Shown here one piece after another: positions 1 through 11,818 of a stretch of DNA of 64,000 bases. The notes beneath the pieces were generated by a model that saw only the letters and a program-made list of their open reading frames with translations, was not told the DNA's origin and did no database searches. Both the position numbers and the translations under genes were made by a program. Within the stretch, counting starts at the first letter, position 1, and every line of letters begins with the position of its first letter. The stretch comes from Amphimedon queenslandica. Lineage: Eukaryota > Porifera > Demospongiae > Haplosclerida > Niphatidae. The DNA is taken from the NCBI RefSeq assembly GCF_000090795.2, contig NW_003546449.1, positions 100,274-164,273 on the forward strand. Reading direction: 5' to 3'.

Positions 1-1650
1 TCCTTCCTCATCAGTCCGGTTCCAAAACCTCCCTCGTAGTTACGAGAGGAAGGTACATTTTCCATGACTCCAGGGCAAGGGTTGTATGTGTCGCAGGACC
101 AGCTCCGCCCACTACTGGCGTTGATGACTTTAGAACACAGCTTAGGATCTAGGCCAAGACTGGGAAAAAAAGAAAATAGAGTATATGGTAAAATTAAAAT
201 ATTAAAGTAGGACTGGGTAAAGTATTTCCAGCATTTAGGAGGTAATGATCGAAAGGTACTTTGCTTTCATTTTTGTTAGCTGCTAAAACTTCTCTTACTC
301 CCAATCAACATATCAAAGACTAAAATTACATGTACTTTTGTAAAAATAATAACAAAAAACCAAAATAAATTTACTTAGCTGCCAGAAATACCCTGTTCTA
401 AGTTAATATAAACATTATTAATATTTTTTTACTTTTGTGCCATGAGCAATACTTCAGAGGTCCCTATCATTTCAATGGCTAGCAACATGTTGTTGCATAT
501 CTTTGTAGCCTGTCCTGCTCCATTCTCCCCGCAATGGAAAACATTCTTACCCATCTTCTCTAACAGCGGCTTAGCTCTTTCATAGCAATCATCAGGGCCG
601 CCTAACATAAACGTCAAGAGTCCATTAGTAGCTGCTCCAACACCTAAAAATTAAAAAAATGTGTTAATGATGAACCTTTAGTAGTAAAACCATACAAGAT
701 TGTGGGTTGATCTATTTAAAAAACGACTATTATGATACCATACACTAATCTGAATGAATGCCAACAGTATTTATGTTCTATAGTGCCAATCATTAATTAC
801 CTCCTGATACTGGTGCATCTATATATTGTGTGTTGTTCTCTTTAGCAAGTTCACTCATTTCAATGGCGGAGTCCCTGTCAATGGTGCTGCAGTCAATGAG
901 TAGACTCCCTGATTGAACGGCAGAGAATATACCACCAGGGCTTGTGTATACATCACGTACATGCTGACTATAATGAGATGAAAAGAGACAAAGATGTGTC
1001 GGTGCAGTCAAAACACTGCAGAAGAGCATATGTACATGTACATTGTGAAAAGTATAAAATCATGCTTAAATACAATGGTTAGCATTTTTTCTATTTGGCA
1101 ATACAAGGGTTAGCATTTTTACTATTTGGCAATTCAAACAATCCATTGAAATCAACATTGTTTTTAATATAAAGGCAGAAGTGTATCTTTCACACAATTA
1201 CTTGCTATAATGAATTGAGTACCTTGCTGGAAGCATGGTGCATATGGTTGTTGCTTGTTTTGCAACCTCACTAGGTCCAGTAGCAGCTATTGCTCCATCA
1301 GACACTGCAGCATCAACCTGAGTCTTAACAGTATCATACACCACTAGCCTGTGACCCTTTGCCATTAGGTTACGTGCCATTGGTAAGCCCATGTTACCCA
1401 ATCCAATGAAACCAACCAACTAAAAGGGAGAGATTTCTTGTGTATACAGTACTTTTCATACATTAACACCTTGGAGTATGCTAAATTTTTGTTATTTTTG
1501 CATCTCACACTTTGTGTAGCCGATTCTTTAGTGGAGAATGCAATACAGGGATACTATTGCAAGCAGTTTACTTACATCACTGGAGGCTCCGCTTGTATAC
1601 ATGCGAGAAAACAAGCGTCCAAAAGCGTGAACAGAGTAGCCTAGAGCCAT
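1..1650 (-). CDS. HIBADH: 3-hydroxyisobutyrate dehydrogenase, mitochondrial (3' end cut by window edge)
   Basis: Oxidises 3-hydroxyisobutyrate to methylmalonate semialdehyde with NAD+ in valine breakdown, in the mitochondrial matrix. Five exons read on the minus strand: 1576-1650, 1223-1419, 801-967, 433-643 and 1-159, joined in phase; the gene continues left of base 1. The first exon gives a short Arg/Ser-containing presequence ([18 protein letters not shown]), fitting a mitochondrial target. The second exon carries the dinucleotide-binding motif GFIGLGNMG. The third ends in DAPVSGG, the family substrate-binding signature, and the fourth holds [11 protein letters not shown] with the catalytic lysine. 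The start at 1650 is the only upstream ATG that gives a presequence in frame. It lies 115 bp from the divergent hnRNP-like gene. The family is clear; only the C-terminus is missing. Confidence 0.93.
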
Positions 1651-1765
1651 TTTAATCCTTTTGAGGCGTGGTAGTTGATGGGCGTGGTTTTTGGTCAGTT
1701 TCAATATTACAATGTACGCTCAATTAAAAAAGTAAAAACCAAAAACCAAAGTCACGTTGTCGAAG
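1651..1765. promoter_or_regulatory. Short head-to-head intergenic region, HIBADH / hnRNP-like gene
   Basis: Only 115 bp separate two divergent start codons, so both promoters and 5' UTRs must share this space. No TATA box is obvious. Bidirectional use is inferred from layout, not shown. Confidence 0.5.
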
Positions 1766-3888
1766 ATGGCTCGGGAGATGGAACTTCAGAAAGAGAAGGT
1801 TTGTTCCCTTTTACTACATTCAGTCCTTTTATTCCTTTATGAATAGGAAAGGCAAGGATGTAAGATGTTTATTGGTGGGTTAACTTTACGTACAACTAAA
1901 GAAATGCTCGAGGATTACTACTGTCGCTGGGGGGAGGTCATTGATTCTGTGGTCATGAAGGATCCTCAGACAAATCGCCCTAGAGGGTTCGTTGCTTAAA
2001 TTTGTTTGTGCACATTAATTTTTTATGCTTACAAAATGCATCTTTTCCTACATGTACCTTATCATAATTTTACATGATTGTAGCTCAAAATTTTTGAACA
2101 GCGTAAGCACACATGTAATCCTCATAACTCAAAAATTATTTGTCGGAATCAGCTCAAACTTTCTACACAGCATAAGGACATCAATATGTATCATAAAATG
2201 TGATAAAAATTGGGTGTGATTTTGGAGCCATTTTTTAGAAAAAAACCATGGGCTATAGTACAGGGTATTTTTCTAAAATTTGGACTTTTTAAAAATTGGT
2301 CATAACTCAGGAAATTTAAGTCGGAATTGACTCAAACTTTCTACACAGCATAAGTACATCAATATGTATCAGAAAATGTAATAAAAATTTGGGGTGATTT
2401 CGGAGCCATTTATTGAAAAAAACCATGGGCTATAGCCTTGGGTATTTTTCAGAATCTTGGAGTTTTCTTAAAATGGCCGTAACTTGAAAAATTGAAGTCG
2501 GAATCAGCTCAAACTTTCTACACAGCATAAGGACATCAATATGTATCAGGAAATGCAATAAAAATTTGGGGTGATTTTGGAGCCATTTTTCGGAAAAAAC
2601 CATGGACTATTAGTACATGGTCTTTGGCCTAACTGATTTCGGACCAACTAAAAAAATTTGTAAAAAATCCAATTTTGATTAGTATTATGCCATATCATTA
2701 ATGATAAAGTTTATGCTGTCAGCGTTTGTATCTATCCGTAATGCGTGTACTTGTATGTTTACGATATCATTTTATATTCTAGGTTTGGTTTCATAACCTA
2801 CACTAGCCCTGAGAGTGTTGAGAGGTGCCTGGCAGAGGGCCCTCATGAGATTGACGAAAGAATAGTAGAGACAAAGAGGGCAGTACCTCGTGAAGAGACT
2901 CGTCAAGAACCCGAGCCGTCCTCTAAATCAAAGAAGGTAGCCATCATTATTAAAAATTTAACAAATATCTAGTAGCTATCATCTGAAAGTTTAATGGCAT
3001 TAGATCTAGAGATATTTGCCTATGACAGATGGTTTTTGATTCTTTATTTCTAATAGAACACACAGAATGTGCTCATTATTACCAAATTATCATCTTTAGG
3101 TGTTTTTGGGTGGTCTTTCTCTTGAAACCACCGAGCGAGAGATTATGGAATCCGTGAGACATTTTGGGGAAATCGACGAAGTCTTCTTGATTGCTGACAA
3201 GGACACAAACAAGCCTCGTGGATTTGGATTCGTCACATTCATGGACTGCGAAAGTGCCAACAAGCTCTGCAGCCAACGCTACATTAGAATCAGCGAAAGA
3301 GATGTTGAAGCCAAGAAGGCCATCAGCCTTGACTCAATGAAGAGGCAGGCTCCTTCAAGACCACCTCCAAGAAGAAGCGAGATGCCTGATAGATCCCATC
3401 GATCCCGCGGGTCTTCGTCACGCGATCATAGCTACATACCACCACCACCACAAGCCTACCAACAACCCTCTTACCACCACAGTCAGTCCCAGTATGGTGG
3501 ACAATACAATGACTACCCACCCCAACCTTATCGTGATGAGTATTATAATAATGGAGGAGGATACCGTGGGGTTGGAGGGGGAGGAGGAGGAGGTGGTGGT
3601 CCTTCTTCTTATAGACCTCCTTATAATTCAGGGAGTGGAGGATATGGAGGAGGAGGACCTGGTCCTGTTGCTTATGGAGGCTATAGTTATAATGGTGGAC
3701 CTGGGGGCTATCGTGCAGGAGGAGGAGGAGGGTATCCTGGGTACCCAAGAGGAGGAGAAATGAGTTCACAGTCTGGCAGAGTAGGAGGAGGAGGAGGAGG
3801 AGGGTATAGGAGTCAGGGTGGAGCTGCCTCTCATAGCTATCATCCTTACAGGCGACCATGTGAGTTCTTGTGTGTGAGTGTGTTATGA
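1766..3888 (+). CDS. hnRNP A/musashi-type RNA-binding protein, copy 1 (two RRMs, Gly/Tyr-rich tail)
   Basis: Predicted nuclear or shuttling RNA-binding protein. Coding exons 1766-1798, 1847-1986, 2783-2936 and 3100-3859 (or on to 3888) join in phase. RRM1 has RNP2 MFIGGL and an RNP1 core (RGFGFITY) split by intron 2. RRM2 starts VFLGGL and has RGFGFVTF. The tail is rich in Gly, Tyr and Pro, typical of hnRNP A/B, DAZAP1 or musashi relatives. Spliced length is about 362 aa. The C-terminus is uncertain. Unspliced reading stops at 3888. A strong donor (GTGAGT, from 3860) could instead join an acceptor at 4092, giving a five-residue tail, or one at 4542, which would create TGA across the junction. 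Intron 2 holds a repeat array absent from copy 2. Family assignment is firm; the exact orthologue is not. Confidence 0.88.
2080..2640 (+). repeat. Palindromic tandem-repeat array, family A (intron of hnRNP copy 1)
   Basis: About three diverged units of ~175-180 bp. Each contains CTCAAACTTTCTACACAGCA, then AAAATTTGGGGTGATTT and a CCATGGGCTATAG palindrome half. This copy lies in the forward orientation relative to host transcription, so AATAAA-type hexamers are on the sense strand. At about 2248 the palindrome is a hybrid: CCATGGGC-TATAG from family A runs into TATAG-TACAGGG from family B. Confidence 0.8.
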
Positions 3889-4165
3889 TAGTACAGTAAG
3901 GCTCTCTTGTAGCAGTACATGTATATTAGTCCTTAGTCTCTATTGTATTTATTTTATGTATAGGAGCTACATTGTATAGGTAGTAATATAGCTACCCCAC
4001 AAGTCATTCCTTCTCTTCATTAAACTGAATTATTGTACTAGTTAGTGTTATTCATGGACTATTATTAATGTTATTTTAGTTGCTTATTGCAGCAACCAGT
4101 TATGTTTAAGTATTTTCCTAATTCACAAGCTTTTTCTTTACTTATTCAATGAAAATTTGACAGTT
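3797..4165 (+). other. Hyperconserved 3' block of hnRNP copy 1 (last coding codons to 3' end)
   Basis: Nearly base-for-base identical to 6093-6470 downstream of copy 2, although the RRM exons of the two genes differ much more. It contains the last Tyr/Arg-rich codons, a consensus donor GTGAGT at 3860, a TG-repeat, two acceptor-like sites (TTATTTTAG near 4079 and TTATTGCAG ending at 4092), and an AATGAA at 4148 where copy 2 has AATAAA. Similarity ends just past this position. This may be a regulated 3' intron and last exon, or a recent gene-conversion tract. Confidence 0.75.
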
Positions 4166-4962
4166 AATTAGATTCTATTGTTACAAAATGAGGAGAGATG
4201 AATTTTTTAGTAGGAGAAGCACTCCAAGATAAAGTAGTATGTATAGGAATGATCTAGAATGAGGTAGCAGAGGCTCTGTAGTGACTATACAGTTATAGGA
4301 AGTGGTAGAAGAGAAACAAGCAGATTTTCAATATTGAGTATAATAGGGACAGATTATAGGAAGAAGATGAATAGGATCATATACAAGAACACAGTGATAG
4401 GTAGGATAAGGTAACACAAGGTTGTGTGTAGATAGTGATAGTGAGCCTAGTGAGGTTACATGCTATAGGTCTGTTAGTGTGTAGGACTTCAGTAGGTCAG
4501 AAATTTCCTTTACTTTTCATTGATGCTTTTTTTTTCTTTTAGGACAAGGCAGGCTCGCTGATTATTAGTCTTTGTTATAAGTTATGACTTGAAATGAAAG
4601 AGGAATACTTGCTGGTTCATCTACTTCATTGTTATATGCTGGTTAGTTTAATCTGAGCCATATACTTTATTGTTATTAATTTTGATGATTTTTAGATATT
4701 AATGATTGGAGTACAAGACTCTAGAAATGGATCATTCACCTTCACTATATTTATGGAGGATTTACAATTTGTTTGACATCTTTATGTACTAGCCAGAAGG
4801 AGAAATTGAACGAGCATTAGTGGGACAATAATATAATTTATCTTTTAAAATTTTGTTTATGATAAAAATGCACAAAGAAAGTAATGCATGATAAAATATA
4901 GACTCCCCTCCTTTTGTGAATTAGAAGGTGTGGTAACTCAACCTCTTACACATGTCACAGAA
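4166..4962. other. Region between the hnRNP paralogues
   Basis: AT-rich, with no convincing coding exon. It holds a pyrimidine tract and AG at 4541-4542 that could be a distal acceptor for copy 1, and the promoter of copy 2 should lie near its right end. Otherwise no recognisable feature is seen. Confidence 0.5.
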
Positions 4963-6285
4963 ATGGATAAGCTGGAGTTTCAGAGAGAGAAGGTTTTGTT
5001 CTCTTTTACTACCTCCAATCCTTTTATTCCTAGTTTATGAACAGGAAAGGCAAGGATGTAAGATGTTTATTGGTGGGTTGACCACGAGTGCCACTAAAGA
5101 CAAACTAGAGAGATATTATGGCCAATGGGGAATGATCATTGATGCAGCTGTGGTGACAGATCCTCAGACTCGACGCTCAAGAGGGTACATCAATCATTGG
5201 GTTAAACAGAATATGCAGCAATTTCTTAAGTTGACCTTAATTCCAAAAAATAGCATTTCAATGTTTAATATCCAACCAAGCGCCATTAGTTCCTCGTTAA
5301 AATTTCAAATTTGCAAGCAAAGCCCTGATTATTTATCTTTTTCCTAGGTTTGGTTTTGTAACGTACAATAGTCGTGAGAGTGTTGAAAAGTGTCTGGCAG
5401 CTGGTCCTCACTACATTGATGAGAGACTCGTTGAGACAAAGAAAGCAGTACCTCGTGAAGAGACCCCAAAAGAGACCGACCCATCCTCTAAATCTAAAAA
5501 AGTAATTAAGAAAATTAAAAAAAATTTTTAAATTATAATTCCTTCAGGTATTTTTGGGTGGTCTTCATCTAGACACTACTAAAGAGGAGCTGATGGAAGC
5601 TGCAAAGCATATTGGGGAAATTGAAGAAGTCTCCCTCATTATTGACCCGGAAAGGAATAAACCGCGTGGATTTGGATTCATCACTTTTACAGACTATGAA
5701 AGTGCTGAAAGACTTTGCAATCAAGGCATCCTGAGAATCAGGGACAGAGATGTTGAAACCAAGAAAGCCGTCAGTATAGAGTCTATGAGACAGAACCCAA
5801 CGAGACCGAAAAGAAATACCCATGGTTCTTCATCACGTGATCTGCAGTATATGCCACCATCATACCAACAATCAACTGACCATGATCAATATGGTGGACA
5901 ATATGATGATTATGAAGGAGACTCATACGATGAGTATTATGATAGAGGAGGATACCGTTGGGAGGAACCCTCACCTTATAGACCTCCTTATCGCTCTGTA
6001 GCTTACGGAGGGTATAGTTATTATGGTGGACCAGGGATCTATCGTGGAAGAGGAGGAGGAGGAGGGTATCCTGGGTACTCAAGAGGAGGAGGAAGAGGAG
6101 GGTATAGGAGTCAGGATGGAGCTGCCTCTCATAGCTATCATCCTTACAGGCGACCATGTGAGTTCTTGTGTGTGTGTGTGTGTGTGTGTTATGATAGTAC
6201 AGTAAGGCTCTCTTGTAGCAGTACATGTATATTAGTCCTTAGTCTCTATTGTATTTATTTTATGTATAGGAGCTACATTGTATAG
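4963..6285 (+). CDS. hnRNP A/musashi-type RNA-binding protein, copy 2 (tandem paralogue)
   Basis: Tandem duplicate of the gene at 1766. Exons 4963-4992, 5045-5184, 5348-5501 and 5548-6157 (or on to 6285) have the same number and phases as copy 1, and intron 1 is clearly homologous. The upstream ATG at 4952 is out of frame with the spliced product, so MDKLEFQREK at 4963 is the start. RRM1 has MFIGGL, RRM2 has VFLGGL and RGFGFITF, and the Gly-rich tail is shorter than in copy 1 (about 311 aa in total). Unspliced reading passes through a TG microsatellite into a long nonsense-like tail ending at 6285, while copy 1 stops in another frame. This suggests that the sequence after the donor at 6158 is not normally translated. 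An AATAAA at 6455 probably marks the transcript end. Confidence 0.87.
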
Positions 6286-6470
6286 GTAGTAATATAGCTA
6301 CCCCACAAGTCATTTCTTCTCTTCATTAAACTGAATTATTGTACTAGTTAGTGTTATTCATGGACTATTATTAATGTGTTATTTTAGTTGCTTATTGCAG
6401 CAAGTTTTAAGTAATAAGTATGTGTCTCATTCACAAGCTTTTCTTTACTTGTTCAATAAAAATTTTTGAT
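6093..6470 (+). other. Hyperconserved 3' block of hnRNP copy 2
   Basis: Counterpart of 3797-4165. Differences are mainly a longer TG repeat (about 6167-6189), a few indels near 6400, and an intact AATAAA at 6455. It contains the donor from 6158 and a candidate acceptor ending at 6400. Confidence 0.75.
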
Positions 6471-7748
6471 GCACATTTGTATTAACTTAAGATAGTCCCA
6501 AAGGAAGGAAGGGACAAGATATGTAGAAGGATAGCTCCATTGGACACTTGTAGACAAGGCAACAGCGACTAAGTGGTATAACTACCATCAAGTTTTGAGC
6601 CAGACTAGTAGTAAGTGTTCATATGCATAATGAGAAGAAATGTAGATCAAGAAGTTTAATAGAAAGAAACTTGCAAGATGTTATAGGTAGGAGAGAGAAT
6701 GAAATTTTGATGGACATGTATTATAGTGTTTCTTCTTTGTTTTATTAATTTACAGTTTCTCTTATTATGTAGGACCTCTCTATAAAGGCTGAAATAAGTA
6801 GATCAGGATTATGAAGAATGTGCCAACTTTAATTTTGGTAAGGTTAATGTGAACTACATCCAAGTTTATGTGCAATGGCACATATTTTACATTAAGGAAT
6901 AAGTCAGATATGAGTGTAGCTCTAGATGTTGTTAAATTTTGATTATGGCTTTATTAGTTTGCATAATGCAGGTTTGCCCATTGTTAGGTGAACAATACAT
7001 TATGTTATTCATGTTGTTATGATTTTTAAAAAAATTATTCTTGGAATTGATATTGTTATACCACACACAAGTTTACTTACTGTGCAGTTTTGCCATTATA
7101 AGAGAACAATTAAAATATTTTATTTATTTGCTATGATTTTAATAGGAACTGTCGTACGACAGTATCAACTTGCCAGACTTCTATATACCATATACACATT
7201 AGCTTGAATTATATTTATTGTGACTGTGATTTTTTTAGTGCTTGTACTTCAGCTTCTAGCATTGTATAGCTTGATAGTGCCTAAATTTGTTGCATGTTGA
7301 TGCCATAACTTTGTGATTGAAATTCGACTCTTAATTATTTTGAGCCGTCAGCTTTAAACTTAGTTTTTATTACAAAAAGTTTATTTACAGTTTAATAGAC
7401 ATTTCTTATTTACCAGTATAGGCATTGTTGTTTTTTTTAGCTCTTGGTGTGTACATGATTTGAGCCTCAGAGATGGCAGAAGAAATGATCTTCCTGGAAA
7501 AAGTTCTCTATTTCCTTGGTTCCATTGTTCTCCTTCCATTTTTACTGCAGTATATTGATGATTATATTATGTTGTGATATTTTTTAGATGAAACAGTCAA
7601 TTGTTTTATTGGAATGAGGGTTTTGAATACTTTTTTGAAATTTGATGTAGTATAAAATGCTGCATATAGTGCTAAAATTACGTGACGTCACCTGCGCTGC
7701 TTATTTTTTATAAAAATAGCGCCGATAACTTTTGCATCAGTGGTGACA
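6471..7748. other. Non-coding region between hnRNP copy 2 and the Death/GTPase gene
   Basis: About 1.28 kb, AT-rich, with no supported coding exon; the 62-codon frame at 7019 shows no family resemblance. A pyrimidine-rich stretch and AG at 6771-6772 could be a distal 3' acceptor for copy 2. The last 70 bp look like the promoter of the next gene, including a CRE at 7683. Confidence 0.5.
7683..7690. promoter_or_regulatory. Perfect CRE/ATF palindrome upstream of the Death/GTPase gene
   Basis: TGACGTCA lies 58 bp before the ATG at 7749, a typical place for a CREB/ATF site. An 8-bp match can arise by chance, so function is inferred from position only. Confidence 0.4.
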
Positions 7749-10700
7749 ATGGAGGAAGGAGGGAGAATGTCTCCGCTCGATGGAAGGCCAACACTCGATG
7801 AATTGGCTCGCTATATTACAGTGGGCGTGAAGTGGAATCTGTTGGGAGTTCAGCTAAAGCTGGATGACCGTTTGCTGGACGTAATTGATCATGACAAGCA
7901 CTCTACTGAAGACAAATTATGTGCTATGTTTCAAGCTTGGTTGCATGAAAAACCTGAAGCCACTCGAAGAGATGTTATAGAGGCTTTGAAAATTATAAAA
8001 GATCTTGATATTGCAGAGAAATACGAAAAAACATGGAAAGGTCGGTATCACACTATATTAATGCACTTAGCCCCTTTCCCAGATCTATATTTTCCATTGA
8101 TTATTAATTTGTGCTGCAGAATCTGAGCCTGCAACTGCTGAATGCACTATGCTATGACTATGTAGTATATTGTATGCAATTTATTTTTAAAATATATATA
8201 CATATATCTTTTTCCTTTAGCAGAAAAGAGTGTTGACCCACCTAAAAACATTGAAAAATCTCTTGAAAGTATGCTGCAGTAAATCAGTGATACAATTTGT
8301 TTTATATTTTCCCATGTATACAGGATGTCGCTCACAGATTGAAAAACCAGCTGAAAATGAGCAAGACTGGACCAAGAAGTTTTATTATTTAAAGGAAATG
8401 TTCGATCGACATGTCTTGCCACCTATCATGGAATTAATTCGTGTGGATGATGCTAAACGTCGCTTTCGAAAGACACTTCACAACAACTTTGGCTGCAATG
8501 AAGAGTTTCTAAAGGTGCACAGAAGTGATCTTGATAAAATAGAAAAAGTTGAAGATTTTGTCCGGTTCTTGATTGATCTCAATTTTTTAAGCTACCTCAA
8601 CTTTCAGCACTTGAAAGAGCTTGCTGGTGATGATTGTGCTGCTTATTTTTCTGATTATGAAAAGATATACTGTAATGTTTTTAGTGAAGTTTCTTTGCCA
8701 CACATTGCCTCTGTTTTTCGTAATAATCCTGGTCTTGTACCTGGAGGAATTTTTGGTTTTCCTACTTTGAAGTTTGAGTTGAAGCAACCAAAGTCATATC
8801 CCAGTTTGCAAGATTGGATAACATCCCTTCATCCACGTCTGCCCTCTCACATTGCTAATATACAAGCTGGTGATGACGGATCCGTCACTATCACATACAC
8901 CATGTACCCGCCCCATAATTTCTCCTTTGTATTGTCTATTCTTGAAGAATCAGATTTTGTAAAGTTTCTTGTGAGCAATGAAGTTACTCCACATTTGAAG
9001 CTCTGCAAAAATGAAGGTATAATTTACCTATATGCATGCATGCAGTAACATAATTTTTATTACTTTATTTTAGGAGCATTAAATTTGCCTTTGACTGATC
9101 ATGATGATGGGGATGATTCAAATATTAAAAATAGCAGTAAGTTGATATTCTTTGAATGTAACATGCATGAGTAAAGATGCTTGCTTAGCTATATTGCATT
9201 CTCTACATAATATTATGGCTAGGTTTAGCACTAAGATTATAAAATTGTAGACTTTTTAATTCACAAATTAATCTAAATATATTCTTATTTTAGCTCAAGA
9301 CAGCAAAGACACAAAATCACCACCAGATTCTGCACCTTTGCCAAATCAAATTTTGTGTCCTTTGGGAATACAACAATTTGATTGTCCAGTTGGTCCTGTT
9401 GTTCAACATGAAGGTATACATTTGATGTATTGTTGCATATAATTATTATTTATTACTACAGGTAAAATGTCAACTACAAAAGATCTCATAGCAAAGCTCA
9501 AAAACCCAAACAATAAGATAAAGGTGCAGCCAGCATTACTTTCATTCAATGGCCTGCCTAAAAGTGGGAAAACCACAGCTGTCACACGATTCCTAGATTA
9601 TGTTGTAGAAAGTTCCCTTGATCCAATTAGCAAAAAGATTAATCGCCCAGAAGAGCATGTGGGTATTGCTGCTTATGATTTGATAGCAGTTTCATCTGCA
9701 CATGGCAATGATTATAAAGTCACAGAAGCAGCACAAGAGTCAAGCTTTGCATTTGGAGTTCTTTCACTTTTTCAAAGTATGGAAGCTAAAGAAAGAGTAC
9801 CTCTTATTGATACCAGCCCTATACCTGTAAAGTCCTTTGATAATTTTGAGTTGGATGATCACTTTCGTTACATGTACAGCTTCCTGCAATCACAAAATTC
9901 GATTCCGAAAAGTGCTGAGCACAGCTTTCTGCAATTTGTTCCTGAAGGTATTGCTCTTGTCAATATTTGGGATTTGGCCTCCAGCAACACTGTACATCAT
10001 CTCTTATCAGCACTGGAAGGTTATCTCTTTAATTCGTACCTGTGGCTCTTTGTTGACCTTGAAAATGATCTTGGAAGGCTGGATGAGAATTTTGAAATAC
10101 CAAAAACTGGACGTGACGGTGCTATTTTTTTGAAGCAGCGACCTCGCCTTCATTACTTGCTTCGCTCATGCTGGAGTACTAGAGATAATCACAAACAAAG
10201 AAAAAGAGTATGCACCATGTTTGCCAATCATAAAAAAACAGGTCCAGGTGAAGCCCGTGACAAAGTTAGTATGTTAAAGGAAAAAGTTCAGCCAATAGCT
10301 AATCACATTGGTGTCTCAGAGCTTCTAGAGGACAGGATAGAAGGTATCAATTTAGAGCAAGATCACAAACGTCTTCATGATAAGTTCCAGCTGATTCTTA
10401 AAGATGAAATACCCTTTGATGAGATACCTCTTTCTTGGCTTTTCCTTCGTAGCCTGTTTTATCGTTTTAAAAAAATGTTTGTCTCAAAAGATGAATTGAT
10501 GGAAATGGCAAAAGAATGTGGTATGGATGAATGCTCAGTTGATGATTTCTGCAAATTTTTCACATCATTTGGAAGCATAATTGATCTTAGTCTTGTTGAT
10601 CCTGATTACCAGCATGTCATTGTTAAGCCTGTTACTTTCTTAGAGTCACTTGACAAGTTTTTTGCTCAACAAAATGGTGCCGCATGTCAGGATTACCCAA

Positions 10701-11818
10701 CAATGGAGTACGGAATTGTTCCAGAAAAAGCTTGTCGAAAAAGTTTCAAAGATGACTGGCCCATTTTCATGGATGCTCTTGTTTGCCTTAATTTAGCAAC
10801 ACCTGTTACAACTCGTTTCCTAGAAATGCCTCCTAATGTTCTTCTTGATCGCAAAGGCAATTACTACTACATTCCTCTGTGCTGCACTGGTCCTTTGATT
10901 GATGAGCCAGATCCATTCTCAGTGCATCTCCTGACTAATATCAATACACCTCATTTTTTCAAGCAGGTGTCTTTTGCTAAGCAGCTGCTGGACACTTTGC
11001 CTGAGCCTGTACTGGTTCCTTGCAAGAGTATGAACCAGACAATCATCAAAAATTTATCTACAGACACGATTATTACCATCTCATCTCATGTACCAGCAAT
11101 TAAGCTGAAAGTTGATAAGCCAAATGAAGAAGTTTGTGCATTTATCATTCAAGCTACCGAAAAAATAGCCAAGGAAAGTCGCATACCTGTGAAGTACAAA
11201 TTTGTTCAATTTTGCTCTAAAAGTCCCGTTACGAAAGTTGAGTCTCTACCTTCTGCTTCGTATCATCGTCTTCCAAAGATCATGTGTAAAAAGTGCCGGA
11301 AAGATCCCAGATTTGACAAGTTATTAAAAGCCTGGACAGAAGCATTACTTGCGGTATGTGCAATTGTAATTATCACAATCACCTAAGTTTTTTGTCAATA
11401 TTATAGAATGAAATACCGGATAAATTTAAAGCAACTGGAGGTAAGCAATGATGTTATACAGAAATTCTTTTTATTTAATAAATATGTTATAGAGGTGAAA
11501 ATTGATGAACTTTCTGAGATTGCAGAAAGAATAAGAACCATATCACCAGCTACTGATAATATATCTGATATAGCACAAGTTTTTGGGGTGGAAATCTCAA
11601 CAGAAGAAGATCCCATTGGGGACATACTCATGAAATGGAATGTTGAAAAGAAAAATGCTGGTGATTTTGAGCCAAGACGCGCCTTGGCACAATTGATATA
11701 CCCAACCCTTGGTGAAGTAATGGCAGGAAAGGCTCCAGATGAGAAGAAAGCAGGAATAAGGCAAAAGTATGAAACGCTAGCAAAGGAAATTGATGTGTAT
11801 TACCAGTTTGTTCCTTAA
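7749..11818 (+). CDS. Death-domain protein with P-loop GTPase (Roc-like), COR-like region and C-terminal Death-like domain
   Basis: Probable cytoplasmic signalling protein of the Roco/Death group. Eight exons (7749-8040, 8221-8268, 8324-9016, 9074-9136, 9294-9413, 9462-11353, 11407-11440, 11493-11818) join in phase to about 1155 aa. Residues 1-97 look like a Death domain (LDELARYITVGVKWNLLGVQL, paired with AWLHEKPEATRRDVIEAL). Residues ~115-345 are a helical module I do not recognise, followed by a short acidic linker. A Walker A motif GLPKSGKT lies near residue 436. The G3 site reads NIWDLASS instead of DTGGQ, and the expected G4 region has NHKK, so nucleotide hydrolysis may be weak. A COR-like stretch (KDELMEMAKECGM onward) follows, and the last exons resemble another Death fold. 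ATG 7749 is chosen because the frame upstream offers only GTG. Domain limits are approximate. Confidence 0.78.

Noticed and set aside
3323-3859. 178-codon minus-strand Leu-rich frame
   Set aside because: Mirror of the Gly-rich hnRNP tail (GGA repeats read as TCC/CTC); no family resemblance.
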